DNA of 64,000 nt. Source: Belnapia sp. F-4-1 (lineage in GTDB: Bacteria > Pseudomonadota > Alphaproteobacteria > Acetobacterales > Acetobacteraceae). The stretch covers positions 5,262,789 to 5,326,788 of the forward strand of contig NZ_KN676113.1 of assembly GCF_000802185.1 (NCBI RefSeq), in the 5' to 3' direction. The notes beneath the pieces are model-generated. The model saw nothing but the letters and a program-made list of their open reading frames with translations. It was not told the origin of the DNA and made no database searches. Of this stretch, positions 17,142 through 25,220 are shown piece by piece. The first letter of the stretch is position 1. Each line of letters opens with the position of its first letter. A program made the position numbers and the translations under genes.

Positions 17142-17161
17142 CGGCTCCCTTCAGGGAGCCG
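17142..17161. terminator. Hairpin between convergent pyp and amidase genes
   Basis: CGGCTCCC (17142-17149) and GGGAGCCG (17154-17161) pair perfectly around a TTCA loop, 15 bp after the pyp stop. The amidase stop codon lies in the loop and right arm. No T-run follows; a shared bidirectional terminator or stability hairpin is likely. Confidence 0.55.
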
Positions 17162-18626
17162 TCACGTGCAGGGGCGGGCGGCGACCGCTGTTCCATTGTC
17201 CGCCGATGGCCCGCTCAATCTGCGCCGCCAGTTGCAGCAACAGGCCGTCGTCGGCCTGCTTCGCCTGGGCCTGGATGCCGAGCGGCAGGCCGTTCTCCTG
17301 CTGGCCGAGCGGCATCGACAGGCCGGGGATGCCGCAGAGATTGGCGAGCGGCGTATAGGCGAAGTTGCGCCAAAGATTGCCGAACCAGTCATGGACATCC
17401 GGGTTGTCGGAGATCGTCAGGTATTCGGTGGTGCCGAGGCGGGGGGTGGGGAGCGCGGTGATCGGCGTCAGGATCACGTCCCACTCCTCGAAGAAGGCGC
17501 CGAAGGCGCGGGAGGTGGCGTTGAACGCCGCCTGCATCCGGGCGCGCTCGGTGTAGGTGGTGTGGAGCCCGGCCTCCCAGATGCGGATGTTCATCGGCTC
17601 GACCAAGTCCTCCGGCGGACGGTCGAAGCCGCGGGCGGCGATGAGGTTGGCCACCGTCTGGGCGAAGTTGGAGATGTAGCAGGTGGTCTGGGCCGCGAAG
17701 GCGGCGCGGAAATCGACCGCGGGCAGCGCCCAGTCGACATGGTGGCCAAGGCTTTCCAGCAGGCGGCCAGCCCGCTCCAGCTCGGCGACGAAATGCGGCG
17801 TGGCGCGGTAGTCGCCCCATTCATGGGAAAGGGCGATGCGCAGGGGCTTCGGGTCGCGCTGGATCAGCGAGGTGCAGGGCTCGGGCGCGGTCCAGTAGGG
17901 CATGAACTCGCCGGGGGCGCCGCCGCGGCAGTGGTCGAGGAAGGCCGCCGTGTCGCGCACGGTGCGGCTCTGGCAGCCCTGCGTCGAGACCAGGCTGCTG
18001 ATGTCGGAGGCATAGGGGGCGGTGGAGAAGACGCCGCGCGAGGGTTTCAGCCCGAGGTTGCCGCAGGCGCCGGCGGGGATGCGGATGGAGCCGCCGCCAT
18101 CGGTCGCGTGGCTCAGCGGCAGGACGCCGGCGGCGATCATGGCGCCGCAGCCGGCGGACGACCCGTTGGTGGTGTGCTCGAGGTTCCAGGGGTTGCGGGT
18201 GACGTAGACCGCCGGGTTCTCGGCGGAGGAGCAGCAGCCGAATTCGGGCGTCGTCGTACGGCCAATGATGTTGAGGCCGGCCTGACGGATGCGGGTGGTG
18301 AGGTAGGCATCCGCCGTCGGGCGGTTTCCGCGCATGAGGCGGGAGCCCATTTCCTGCAGCCGGCCGGCGATGGTGGGGCCGAGATCCTTCATCAGCCAGG
18401 GCACGCCGGCGAAGGGGCCGGCGAGGTCGGTGCCGCCGGTCGCAGGGTCGGCGACGGCATCCTCGAAGACCTCGACCACGGCAGCGAGGGTGGGGTTGAG
18501 GCGGGCGATGCCGGCGGCGGCCTGGGCGGCGAGGTCCCCGGGGGTCAGCTCGCCCTGGCGGACGAGGGCGGCGAGGCCCGTGGCGTCCTGTTGCGTCCAC
18601 TCGTCCCAGCTCATGCTCAGCGTCAT
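17151..18626 (-). CDS. Amidase-signature-family hydrolase
   Basis: 491 residues. The Ser-cisSer-Lys amidase core is readable: Lys in GVPWLMKDLG, the cis-Ser region in TTNGSSAGCGAMIAAG, and the nucleophile Ser in ATDGGGSIRIPAGACGNLG, followed by LKPSRGVFST. It hydrolyses or transfers an amide; no gatB/gatC neighbours argue against a tRNA amidotransferase role. Start MTLSMSWDEWTQQDATGLA matches the family N-terminus. Convergent with pyp and apparently unrelated to chromophore synthesis, being clearly not an ammonia-lyase. Confidence 0.92.
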   Translation of the reverse strand: MTLSMSWDEWTQQDATGLAALVRQGELTPGDLAAQAAAGIARLNPTLAAVVEVFEDAVADPATGGTDLAGPFAGVPWLMKDLGPTIAGRLQEMGSRLMRGNRPTADAYLTTRIRQAGLNIIGRTTTPEFGCCSSAENPAVYVTRNPWNLEHTTNGSSAGCGAMIAAGVLPLSHATDGGGSIRIPAGACGNLGLKPSRGVFSTAPYASDISSLVSTQGCQSRTVRDTAAFLDHCRGGAPGEFMPYWTAPEPCTSLIQRDPKPLRIALSHEWGDYRATPHFVAELERAGRLLESLGHHVDWALPAVDFRAAFAAQTTCYISNFAQTVANLIAARGFDRPPEDLVEPMNIRIWEAGLHTTYTERARMQAAFNATSRAFGAFFEEWDVILTPITALPTPRLGTTEYLTISDNPDVHDWFGNLWRNFAYTPLANLCGIPGLSMPLGQQENGLPLGIQAQAKQADDGLLLQLAAQIERAIGGQWNSGRRPPLHVTAP

Positions 18627-18712
18627 CGTCCGTGCCCCAACTCATGCCCCAGCGGGGACAGGGTAAGGCAAAGCCCGGGCCAGGGCGAATGGCGCAGCCT
18701 GTCGGGCGGATG

Positions 18713-19207
18713 TCAGGCTGCGGCCCCCAGGCTGTAGCGCTTGCTGACCCGGTCGATGGGGGTGCCGTCACGCAGGGGCACCGCATGGCTGATGGCGTGA
18801 TCCTCGAAGCCCAGTCGCGCATAGAAGGCGAGGCCGCCGGCGTTGTCGGCGCGGATGGTCGCGTTGATGGCGGACAATCCCCGCTCCGCGGCGGCCCGCC
18901 GCGTTGCCGCGAAGAGCAGCGAGCCCGTTCCCCTCTGCACCCGCCCGACGCGGCTGAAGGTACCGATGTCGCCGACACCCTCCGGCATGTCGTCGGAGCG
19001 GAGAAGGGATTGAAAGCCCGCCAGGCTGCCGTCCTCCTCCTGGGCGACGAAGCAGCAGATCACGCCGGGGCCGGTCAGCAGGGCGCTGGCCAGGGCCTCG
19101 GGGGTGAAGGGCTCCTCCATGGCGGTCGTCCCGCCGCGCGAGATGATCGTGTTGAGCAGCTCGGCGAGGGCAAGGGCATCCCCCTCCCGCACTGGCCTGA
19201 TCTCCAT
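18713..19207 (-). CDS. GNAT-family N-acetyltransferase
   Basis: 164 residues, single GNAT domain. MEIRPVREGDALALAELLN is the N-terminal strand-helix; VGRVQRGTGSLLFAATRRAA is the acetyl-CoA pyrophosphate loop region (RGTG) and NAGGLAFYARLGFEDH the C-terminal motif. Start chosen at ATG 19207, preceded by GGAGGG. Substrate unknown. Downstream of the lipoprotein gene, with an 82-bp gap. Confidence 0.88.
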   Translation of the reverse strand: MEIRPVREGDALALAELLNTIISRGGTTAMEEPFTPEALASALLTGPGVICCFVAQEEDGSLAGFQSLLRSDDMPEGVGDIGTFSRVGRVQRGTGSLLFAATRRAAAERGLSAINATIRADNAGGLAFYARLGFEDHAISHAVPLRDGTPIDRVSKRYSLGAAA

Positions 19208-19289
19208 GTCGTGCCCTCCGCTGGACCCTGGCGCCGGCAGCACAAGGCTCGGTGCCGGGCGCGGCGTCAACTCCGCTTGGGGCAGCCTG

Positions 19290-20567
19290 TCAGCGGAGCG
19301 CGAGGCCGGTGGCCGGAGTCGTGCGCGCGGCGCGGAGGCGCTCGAGCCGCCTGTCGATGCCGGCCAGTTCGCGGTCGAGGGCAGCGTAGAACCGGTCGCC
19401 GAAATCGGCCATCTCCGGCGGCAGGGGGCGACGCTCCTCCCGCAGCCGGTGCAGGCGGGCGGCATACCAGTGGAGGTTGGGCTCCAGCGCGTGCTGGCGG
19501 GGCGTCGCCAGGATCTCGGCGAGCCAGTGGCGGTAGGGGCCGAGGGTCGGCTCGTCGTAGAAGACGAGGCCGAGTTCGGTCTCGTAGACCTCGTTCGCCG
19601 GCCAAGCGGGGGCGCTGAGGGCGATGGCGCCGGGGCGGACGGGCAGCGTGCCGAAATCCAGCACGGCGCGGCGGGCGGCGGGGTCCGCGAAGGCGGCTTC
19701 CGGGCTGAGCAGCGCAGCGTCGTTGCCGCGGCGCATGAGGTTGACGAACTCGTTCTTCGGCACCGGGAAGTCGAGGATGGCGAGCGGCAGCGGCCTGTGC
19801 GTCGGCCAGCGGCGCCAGAATCCGGCGGCGGCGAGGGCGTTGTGCGCCAGGTGGATGCAGTTGTCCTGGAAGAGCGACCAGTGGAATTCACGCTCGCCGC
19901 GGCGGTAGGGCGCGTTCTCGGCGTTGAGGAAGGCGATCATCGAGAGCATCTGCGCCCGCGTCATCGGCACCCGCGCGCAGTACCGGCCGCGGCCGAGGCC
20001 GACGGCATAGTCGGTGGCGATGGACACCTCGTATTTCGCCATCTCGGGCGGCAGGCCGGGCGGCGCCTTGGTCATGGCCGCGTCATGGAAAGCGATGCCG
20101 TCATAGAGGCCGAGGCTGCGGGCCTCGGCCAGGACCTCGGCATAGCGGGCGCGGGTCAGCGTCTCGCCGTGGCGGAGATTGCCCTCGAAGAAGAAGTCGC
20201 GGCCGGGGATGGCGACCCATTTGGCGTTGCGGAAATGCGCGTTCATCGAGAGGCCGACGCCCCCTTCCAGCCCGGCGCCGGGCGTGTCGCAGGGGATGAG
20301 GGTGCCGTCGGGGCCGCGGCAGGCGCCGTTGAGGTAGAGCACCGCATGGCCGCCGATATCGCCCCGGATCTCGGCGCCGAAGCCGGGGCGCTTCCTGATC
20401 TGGGACAGGGCGCAGAACTCGGCGTACCAGGGGAAGGCGGCGGCGTAGCCGGCTTCCGGGTCGGCGATGCCGGGGCGGGTGAAGTCGACCGTGCCGCAGG
20501 CGGCGAGGCTCAGCGAGAACAGGATGGCGGCCAGGAGGGCGAACAGGCGGCGCAGATATTCGGACAT
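19290..20567 (-). CDS. Lipoprotein with permuted NlpC/P60-like Cys/His pattern, function unknown
   Basis: 425 residues. The lipobox LSLAAC puts the lipidated Cys at residue 24 behind a hydrophobic signal, so the mature protein is membrane-anchored. I do not recognise the whole family. Two spots resemble the circularly permuted NlpC/P60 (YiiX/LRAT-like) fold, where His precedes Cys: GGHAVLYLNG (His74) and QDNCIHLAHNAL (Cys237, His239). That would make it a peptidoglycan or lipid amidase-type hydrolase. Other Cys (52, 83, 93, 197) are not in obvious motifs. Transcribed alone or with the GNAT gene. Confidence 0.75.
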   Translation of the reverse strand: MSEYLRRLFALLAAILFSLSLAACGTVDFTRPGIADPEAGYAAAFPWYAEFCALSQIRKRPGFGAEIRGDIGGHAVLYLNGACRGPDGTLIPCDTPGAGLEGGVGLSMNAHFRNAKWVAIPGRDFFFEGNLRHGETLTRARYAEVLAEARSLGLYDGIAFHDAAMTKAPPGLPPEMAKYEVSIATDYAVGLGRGRYCARVPMTRAQMLSMIAFLNAENAPYRRGEREFHWSLFQDNCIHLAHNALAAAGFWRRWPTHRPLPLAILDFPVPKNEFVNLMRRGNDAALLSPEAAFADPAARRAVLDFGTLPVRPGAIALSAPAWPANEVYETELGLVFYDEPTLGPYRHWLAEILATPRQHALEPNLHWYAARLHRLREERRPLPPEMADFGDRFYAALDRELAGIDRRLERLRAARTTPATGLALR

Positions 20568-20759
20568 CGGTCCTTCGACTGTCGGTTGAGCGTGGCCGAA
20601 ACGCTGCCGTGTCGTTCGGGTTGCGGGCCGGACGGTGACAGGCGCGTCAGGCAGAGGCCGGGCAGCGGGGCCGTGTGTGTCACGCCCCCCTGCCTACCCA
20701 TGCACCCCGGCGGCAAAGACTTGCAGGGCGTGGGTTCCGGCCCGTTGCGCGGGTGGGGC

Positions 20760-20787
20760 TTCGCGTCGGCGCCGGGACGGCTAGACT
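20760..20787 (+). promoter_or_regulatory. Candidate promoter of the FAH-family / hydrolase pair
   Basis: TTCGCG (20760-20765), a 16-bp spacer and TAGACT (20782-20787) sit 28 bp before the start at 20815. The same GGCTAGACT core lies 8 bp before the TPR-protein start (25208-25213), which supports it as a -10 element used by this genome. Low-information match only. Nothing else was recognised in the 247-bp gap 20568-20814. Confidence 0.35.
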
Positions 20788-20814
20788 GGCCGGCAATCAG
20801 GGAGAGGATGAATG

Positions 20815-21981
20815 ATGCGCCTGGACAACACGGCCCTGCCGCAGGACTGGCCGAACGGGGCCTATGCGGCGCGGATCATGACGGCGGAGGGGCCGAGCGC
20901 CATCGGCCTGCTCAACGGCGCGGCCTTCGACATGACGCCGGCCTTCGGCACGGTGAGCGCCTGGCTGAACGAGGCGGACCCGGTGGCGGCGATCCGCAAC
21001 CGCGGCGTGCCGGTGCCGCTCGACCTGCCGGCGGTGCTTGCCAACAGCCACCATGCGGCGCGGGACGCGGCGAAGCCGTGGCTGCTGGCGCCGGTCGACC
21101 TGCAGGCGGTGAAGGCCTGCGGCGTGACCTATGTGCGGAGCATGCTGGAGCGGGTGATCGAGGAGCGCTGCCGCGGCGATGCGAGCCAGGCGGAGGCGGT
21201 GCGGGCCGAGGTGCGGGGGATCATCGGCGACGAGCTCTCCGCCGTCAGGCCGGGCAGCGCGGAGGCGATGCGGCTGAAGGCGGCGCTGGTCGAGCGCGGA
21301 TGGTGGAGCCAGTATCTCGAGGTCGGCATCGGGCCGGATGCGGAAATCTTCAGCAAGTGCCAGCCGATGGCGTCCGTCGGCGTGGGCGCGAAGATCGGCG
21401 TCCATCCGACAAGCGAGTGGAGCAACCCGGAGCCCGAGGTGGTGCTGGCGGTCAATGCGCGCGGGGCAATTCTCGGCGCGATGCTCGGCAACGACGTGAA
21501 CCTGCGCGACGTCGAGGGGCGCTCGGCGCTGCTGCTCGGCCGCGCCAAGGACAACAACGCGGCCTGCGCGCTCGGGCCGGTGCTGCGGCTGTTCGATGGC
21601 GGGTTCACGCTGGAGGATGTCAGGCGGGCGGAGATCGCGCTGACCATCGAGGGGCGGGACGGCTTCCGGCTCGAGGAGACGGGGGCAGTCGGCTCGATCA
21701 GCCGCGACCCGACGGAGGTGGTCGACCAGCTGATCGGGCCGCATCACCAGTACCCCGATGGCGCGGTGCTGTTCCTCGGCACGCCCTTCTCGCCGAGCAA
21801 GGACCGTGGCGTCGCGGGCCAGGGCTTCACCCATCATCCGGGCGACGTGGTGCGGATCGCCTCGGCGCGGCTCGGGGCGCTGGTCAACGAGGTGGACCGG
21901 ACGGATGCCTGCCCGCCCTGGACCTTCGGCGCTGGCGCGCTGATGGGGAACTTGGCGCGGCGCGGGTTGCCGCGGGCGTGA
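20815..21981 (+). CDS. Fumarylacetoacetate hydrolase (FAH)-family protein
   Basis: 388 residues, longer than the minimal 280-residue FAH-domain proteins. The metal-binding core SNPEPEVVLAVNARG (paired Glu) is followed by the conserved GNDVNLRDVEGRSALLLGRAKDNN. Members cleave C-C bonds or dehydrate 2-keto acids; some close in length act on sugar acids. Start taken at MRLDN, where GGAGAGG lies seven bases upstream; the ATG three bases earlier is equally in frame. Its stop overlaps the GTG of the alpha/beta hydrolase gene (GTGA, 21978-21981). Confidence 0.88.
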   Translation: MRLDNTALPQDWPNGAYAARIMTAEGPSAIGLLNGAAFDMTPAFGTVSAWLNEADPVAAIRNRGVPVPLDLPAVLANSHHAARDAAKPWLLAPVDLQAVKACGVTYVRSMLERVIEERCRGDASQAEAVRAEVRGIIGDELSAVRPGSAEAMRLKAALVERGWWSQYLEVGIGPDAEIFSKCQPMASVGVGAKIGVHPTSEWSNPEPEVVLAVNARGAILGAMLGNDVNLRDVEGRSALLLGRAKDNNAACALGPVLRLFDGGFTLEDVRRAEIALTIEGRDGFRLEETGAVGSISRDPTEVVDQLIGPHHQYPDGAVLFLGTPFSPSKDRGVAGQGFTHHPGDVVRIASARLGALVNEVDRTDACPPWTFGAGALMGNLARRGLPRA

Positions 21982-22730
21982 GGGAGGAGAGCGGGCGGCT
22001 CGACCGCGGGGACGGGGTGGAGCTGGCCTGGCGGCGCGTCGCCGGGTGTGGCCCCGGCGTTGTCTTCCTCGGCGGGTTTCGCAGCGACATGACGGGGACG
22101 AAGGCGGAGGACCTCGCCGCCTTCTGCGCGGAGACGGGGCGGGCCTTCCTGCGCTTCGACTATTCGGGGCATGGGGCGAGCGGGGGCGCGTTCGAAGCCG
22201 GGAGCATCGGGCGCTGGGCGGCGGATGCGGAGGCCGCGATCGGGGCGCTCACCACCGGGCCGCAGGTACTGGTCGGATCGTCGATGGGCGGGTGGATCAG
22301 CCTGCTGCTGATGCGGCGGCGGCCAGAGATGGTGGCGGGGTTTGTCGGCATCGCGGCGGCGCCAGACTTCACCCTGCGGATCGAGGCGGCACTGACGGTG
22401 GAGGCGCGGGCGGCGCTCGAACGAGAGGGGGTGTGGCATCGGCCAAGTGCCTATGGCGACCCCTACCCCATCACGCGGGGGCTGCTGGAGGATGGGCGCA
22501 GGCAGATGGTGCTGGACCGGGCGCTGGAGTTCGAGGGGCCGGTGCGGCTGTTGCAGGGGCAGCAGGACCCGGATGTGCCGTGGGACACGGCGCTACGGAT
22601 CGCGGAGGCGGTGACGGGCGGGGATGTGCAGGTGGTGCTGGTGAAGGACGGGGATCACCGGCTGTCGCGGGCGGAGGATTTGCGGGTGTTGCGGCGGGTG
22701 GTGGAGGAGGTCATGGCGAGTCCTGGGTGA
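21978..22730 (+). CDS. Alpha/beta-fold hydrolase
   Basis: 250 residues starting with GTG at 21978, which overlaps the FAH-family stop. Nucleophile elbow GSSMGG gives Ser102; acid and base are in LLQGQQDPDVPW and KDGDHRLSR. The early block VVFLGGFRSDMTGTKAEDLA and FLRFDYSGHGASGG are typical of palmitoyl-thioesterase ABHD10-like/serine aminopeptidase S33 hydrolases. Coupling to an FAH enzyme suggests hydrolysis of an ester or lactone feeding that enzyme, an inference only. Confidence 0.88.
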   Translation: MREESGRLDRGDGVELAWRRVAGCGPGVVFLGGFRSDMTGTKAEDLAAFCAETGRAFLRFDYSGHGASGGAFEAGSIGRWAADAEAAIGALTTGPQVLVGSSMGGWISLLLMRRRPEMVAGFVGIAAAPDFTLRIEAALTVEARAALEREGVWHRPSAYGDPYPITRGLLEDGRRQMVLDRALEFEGPVRLLQGQQDPDVPWDTALRIAEAVTGGDVQVVLVKDGDHRLSRAEDLRVLRRVVEEVMASPG

Positions 22731-22871
22731 TGATCGCTGCCCTTCCTTGGAGTGCGCGCCGGCCGAGGATGGCGGTTCCCAGCCCGAAGGGTTTGCGCCC
22801 GCGATGGCGCGCATTTTGTTGCCCTCCGAAACATCATTGCGAATGCGTCCGATACTTCTTCACTCGCTGAA

Positions 22872-22892
22872 CCGGACATGTAGTATGTCCGG
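22872..22892. promoter_or_regulatory. Perfect palindrome, likely operator or leader hairpin
   Basis: CCGGACAT (22872-22879), a GTAGT spacer and ATGTCCGG (22885-22892) form a perfect 8-bp inverted repeat. It lies 19 bp upstream of the GTG start at 22912 in a locally AT-richer stretch, the expected place for an operator of the following gene, which may itself encode the binding protein. Confidence 0.5.
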
Positions 22893-22911
22893 AACGAGTT
22901 GGAGATGCCTC

Positions 22912-23517
22912 GTGAGTATATCGGCGACACATAACCTCGGACGTCATGTGGTCCGCACGATGAGGACCGCATCTGGATATCGGGGGCGAGCGATCCTCGG
23001 ACCAGGGGATTTCGTGGATGCCGCGGGTGAGACACTCCAGGACGTGCTGGCGACCGTCGAGCGCGCTTTGGCCGAGCGGATGGCGGCGGCGAAAGCAGCG
23101 CGGGTGGATGGGGTTCCGACCGCCGATGAGTTTCTCGACGCACTCCATCAGCTTGAGCGGAGGAAAGAATTCGGCAAGCACCATAAAGCGATGCTTGCAG
23201 CCCTGCACAAGGCTTCGGAACGGAGCCTGACCGCCGGTGAACTCGCGGAGGCGCCGGGATGGAACAGCTACGGGCCTGCGAATGCCCATCTCGGCAGTTT
23301 CGCCAGGGAGCTGTCGCTTGAGCTGGGCTACCAGCCTGTCAAGGCAGACTCCCGGGACCCGTCCGCATGGACCTACACCCTGGCGACGGCGGCGCCCGAC
23401 CGCAGCTCGGAGGATCATTTCCGCTGGCGGATGCGGCCGGAATTTGCCGAGGCCTTTGAGCGCTTCCAGAACGGAGGTTCGGCATCCGGACGACCGTCCC
23501 CCACCCGAACCCGGTAG
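22912..23517 (+). CDS. Hypothetical protein with winged-helix-like segment
   Basis: I do not recognise this 201-residue protein as a named family. The middle is helical (ETLQDVLATVERALAERMAA, ADEFLDALHQLERRKEFGKH). SLTAGELAEAPGWNSYGPAN followed by AHLGSFARELSLELGY looks like a small winged-helix or helix-turn-helix unit, similar in flavour to segments in some HNH/restriction-associated proteins. Start chosen at GTG with GGAGA six bases upstream; ATG 22960 and ATG 22747 are alternatives, the latter giving a Cys/Arg-rich N-terminus that spans the palindrome. Directly upstream of the toxin-antitoxin pair, so this may be a small accessory island. Confidence 0.65.
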   Translation: MSISATHNLGRHVVRTMRTASGYRGRAILGPGDFVDAAGETLQDVLATVERALAERMAAAKAARVDGVPTADEFLDALHQLERRKEFGKHHKAMLAALHKASERSLTAGELAEAPGWNSYGPANAHLGSFARELSLELGYQPVKADSRDPSAWTYTLATAAPDRSSEDHFRWRMRPEFAEAFERFQNGGSASGRPSPTRTR

Positions 23518-23611
23518 GCGAAGCTTGGGTGTCGCTCCGGTTGGCTCGCCCGACCCGGCTTCGACGGGCCGCTGGCCCATTCGGGATGCGCCACCTGTCC
23601 CGCACAAGCGC

Positions 23612-23628
23612 TACAATGGCTTCGGAGG
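23612..23628 (+). promoter_or_regulatory. -10 box and ribosome site of the toxin-antitoxin operon
   Basis: TACAAT (23612-23617) is one base off the consensus -10, and GGAGG (23624-23628) stands six bases before the antitoxin ATG. No good -35 is visible. The short distance (18 nt from -10 to ATG) suggests a very short leader. Confidence 0.45.
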
Positions 23629-23634
23629 TTCCTC

Positions 23635-23913
23635 ATGGGCGTGGTTCAGCTACCCAATGAGTTGCAGCGCGTAATCGAGCAACAAGTCGCCGAGGGCAGG
23701 GCCGCCAGCCCGTCCGCCTTCCTGGAAGAGGCCGTGATGCGCCTTGCGGACGAACCCACGGCGGAGGACGAGGCGCTCCGGTAGACCGTCGAGTCCGGTT
23801 CGACGGATATCGAGGCCGGTCACTATCGAACGGTAGCGACGCCGGATGACGAGCGGCGGCTGCGAGAGGAGATGATGGCACGCCTCCGGTCCCGCCTGCC
23901 TGCCAGCGAGTAG
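23635..23913 (+). pseudogene. Ribbon-helix-helix type antitoxin interrupted by an in-frame TAG
   Basis: The first 49 codons encode MGVVQLPNELQRVIEQQVAE, then ASPSAFLEEAVMRLADE, the pattern of a ParD-like ribbon-helix-helix DNA-binding antitoxin. A TAG at 23782-23784 stops it. The same frame then stays open for 42 more codons (TVESGSTDIEAGHYRTVATP, then DDERRLREEMMARLRSRLPA) and ends in a TAG whose last base starts the toxin GTG. The undamaged gene would be 92 residues with the toxin-wrapping C-terminus. A single-base change (CAG to TAG) explains it. The ATG pair at 23869-23874 is too late to restore the region. Alternatives: a sequencing error or amber read-through. Confidence 0.75.
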
Positions 23914-24281
23914 TGGCCTATCGTCTCACCAGGACGGCGGAACAGCAGATCGACGCCCTTCTTCCCGACAGCGCGCGCTACCATGGCCTGGAGGCCGCGG
24001 ACCGGTATGGCTATCTGATCCTGACGGTCATGGCGGCCCTCGGCGAGGAGCCGCTCATGACAGGCTCGGTCGAAGTGGCCCGCCTCCCGGGCATCCGTGC
24101 CTCTCCGACCCGCCTCGGCCGGCGGCGCGCCGATCCCGCACGGCGTGTCGCCAATCCCCGGCACCTCGTCATCTACCGTCTGGCAGCAGACGGCATGGTC
24201 GAGATCCTGGGTCTGGTTCACGATCGCATGGTGCTCTCCCGTGCTGCTCGTAGGAACGTCCGGGAAGCCGACCAAGGCTGA
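23913..24281 (+). CDS. RelE/ParE-type toxin
   Basis: 122 residues, GTG start sharing one base with the antitoxin stop (TAGTG). The N-terminus reads AYRLTRTAEQQIDALLPDSA, a RelE/ParE first strand and helix. The core has VARLPGIRASPTRLGRRRAD, PRHLVIYRLAADGMVEIL, and the C-terminal HDRMVLSRAARRN, the usual HDR.. ending of ParE-like toxins. ParE members poison gyrase and RelE members cleave mRNA; which applies is not decidable. The reading frame is intact although its antitoxin frame is interrupted. Confidence 0.8.
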   Translation: MAYRLTRTAEQQIDALLPDSARYHGLEAADRYGYLILTVMAALGEEPLMTGSVEVARLPGIRASPTRLGRRRADPARRVANPRHLVIYRLAADGMVEILGLVHDRMVLSRAARRNVREADQG

Positions 24282-24325
24282 GAGGTGCAGGAGGCTGCTG
24301 AGGCGGCTAACGACCTTGCCCTCTC

Positions 24326-25174
24326 TCAACCTTCGCCGCGCAAGATAGCCGCCAAGCCCTTGCGGTAGGTCGGGTAGCGCCAAGTGATGCCGAGCGCGGC
24401 CTTGGTCGCGGCATTCGCCACGCGTCGGTTCTCGGCCCAGAAGCTGCGGCCCATGGGGGACATGGTGCGGGCGGCTTCCTCGTAGGGCACGGCGGGCGGC
24501 GGGGAGAGGCCGAGGAGGCGGGCGGCTTCCTCCGTCACCAGGGCGCTTTCGGCGGGTTCGTCATCGACCAGATGAAGGATGCGCACGCCGGGCGGCGGGG
24601 ATTGCCGGAGGGCGGCGGCGACGGCCTGTGCGATGTCGTCGCGGTGGATGCGGCTGAAGGCGTGGCCGGGCTTCAGCGTGCGGCGGGCGGTGCCGGCCCG
24701 CATCTCCTCGATGGCACTGCGGCCGGGGCCGTAGATGCCGCCCACCCGGAAGATGTCGAGGGCGCGGCCGGTGCTGGCCGCGCGCCAGGCGTCTTCCGCG
24801 TCGAGGCGACGGCGGCTGCGGTCCTGGCCGGGGGCCGGGGGCGTCGCCTCGTCCACCCAGGCGCCGGCTCGGTCGCCATAGATGCCGGTGGTGGAAAGGT
24901 AGCCGATCCAGCGGAGGGCGGGGGCGGCGGCTAGGGCATCGGTGTGGGTGGCGAGGACGGGGTCGCCCCCCTCCCCCGGCGCGGCGGTGACGAGGAGGTG
25001 GGTGGCCTGCGCCAGGGCCTCGCCGGCCGTGGCGAAGGAGATCACGCCGGGGCCTGAAGCGGTGCGGCTGGTGCCGGTGACGCGGAAGCCGAGCCGCGAC
25101 GCCTCGCGCGCGACAGCCTTGCCGGTGTAGCCGAGGCCGGCGATCAGGAGATGGGGCGGGGTCGGTTCGGTCAT
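24326..25174 (-). CDS. NAD-dependent epimerase/dehydratase-like protein (YeeZ type)
   Basis: 282 residues. Extended SDR with LLIAGLGYTGKAVAREASRL at the N-terminus (GxGxxG at residues 13-18), YLSTTGIYGDRAGAWVDE (the YG..G site) and IFRVGGIYGPGRSAIEEM. C-terminal ALGITWRYPTYRKGLAAIL. E. coli YeeZ-like proteins have unknown substrates, and the family is often annotated as sugar-nucleotide epimerase. Start MTEPTPPHLLIAG chosen for family fit. Divergent from the TPR-protein gene. Confidence 0.85.
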   Translation of the reverse strand: MTEPTPPHLLIAGLGYTGKAVAREASRLGFRVTGTSRTASGPGVISFATAGEALAQATHLLVTAAPGEGGDPVLATHTDALAAAPALRWIGYLSTTGIYGDRAGAWVDEATPPAPGQDRSRRRLDAEDAWRAASTGRALDIFRVGGIYGPGRSAIEEMRAGTARRTLKPGHAFSRIHRDDIAQAVAAALRQSPPPGVRILHLVDDEPAESALVTEEAARLLGLSPPPAVPYEEAARTMSPMGRSFWAENRRVANAATKAALGITWRYPTYRKGLAAILRGEG

Positions 25175-25220
25175 GTGGCTTATCTGGCGTGGCTGGGGGC
25201 GGGCGGCTAGACTACGCAAT

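Noticed and set aside
17151..18626. Could the gene next to pyp be the tyrosine ammonia-lyase?
   Set aside because: It has the amidase signature with catalytic Lys and Ser pair and lacks the Ala-Ser-Gly segment that forms the MIO group.
19104..21977. Very long plus-strand frame running into the alpha/beta hydrolase
   Set aside because: Only the last 250 codons, from the GTG overlapping the FAH stop, match a family. The first part is antisense to the lipoprotein and GNAT genes and out of frame with the FAH gene.
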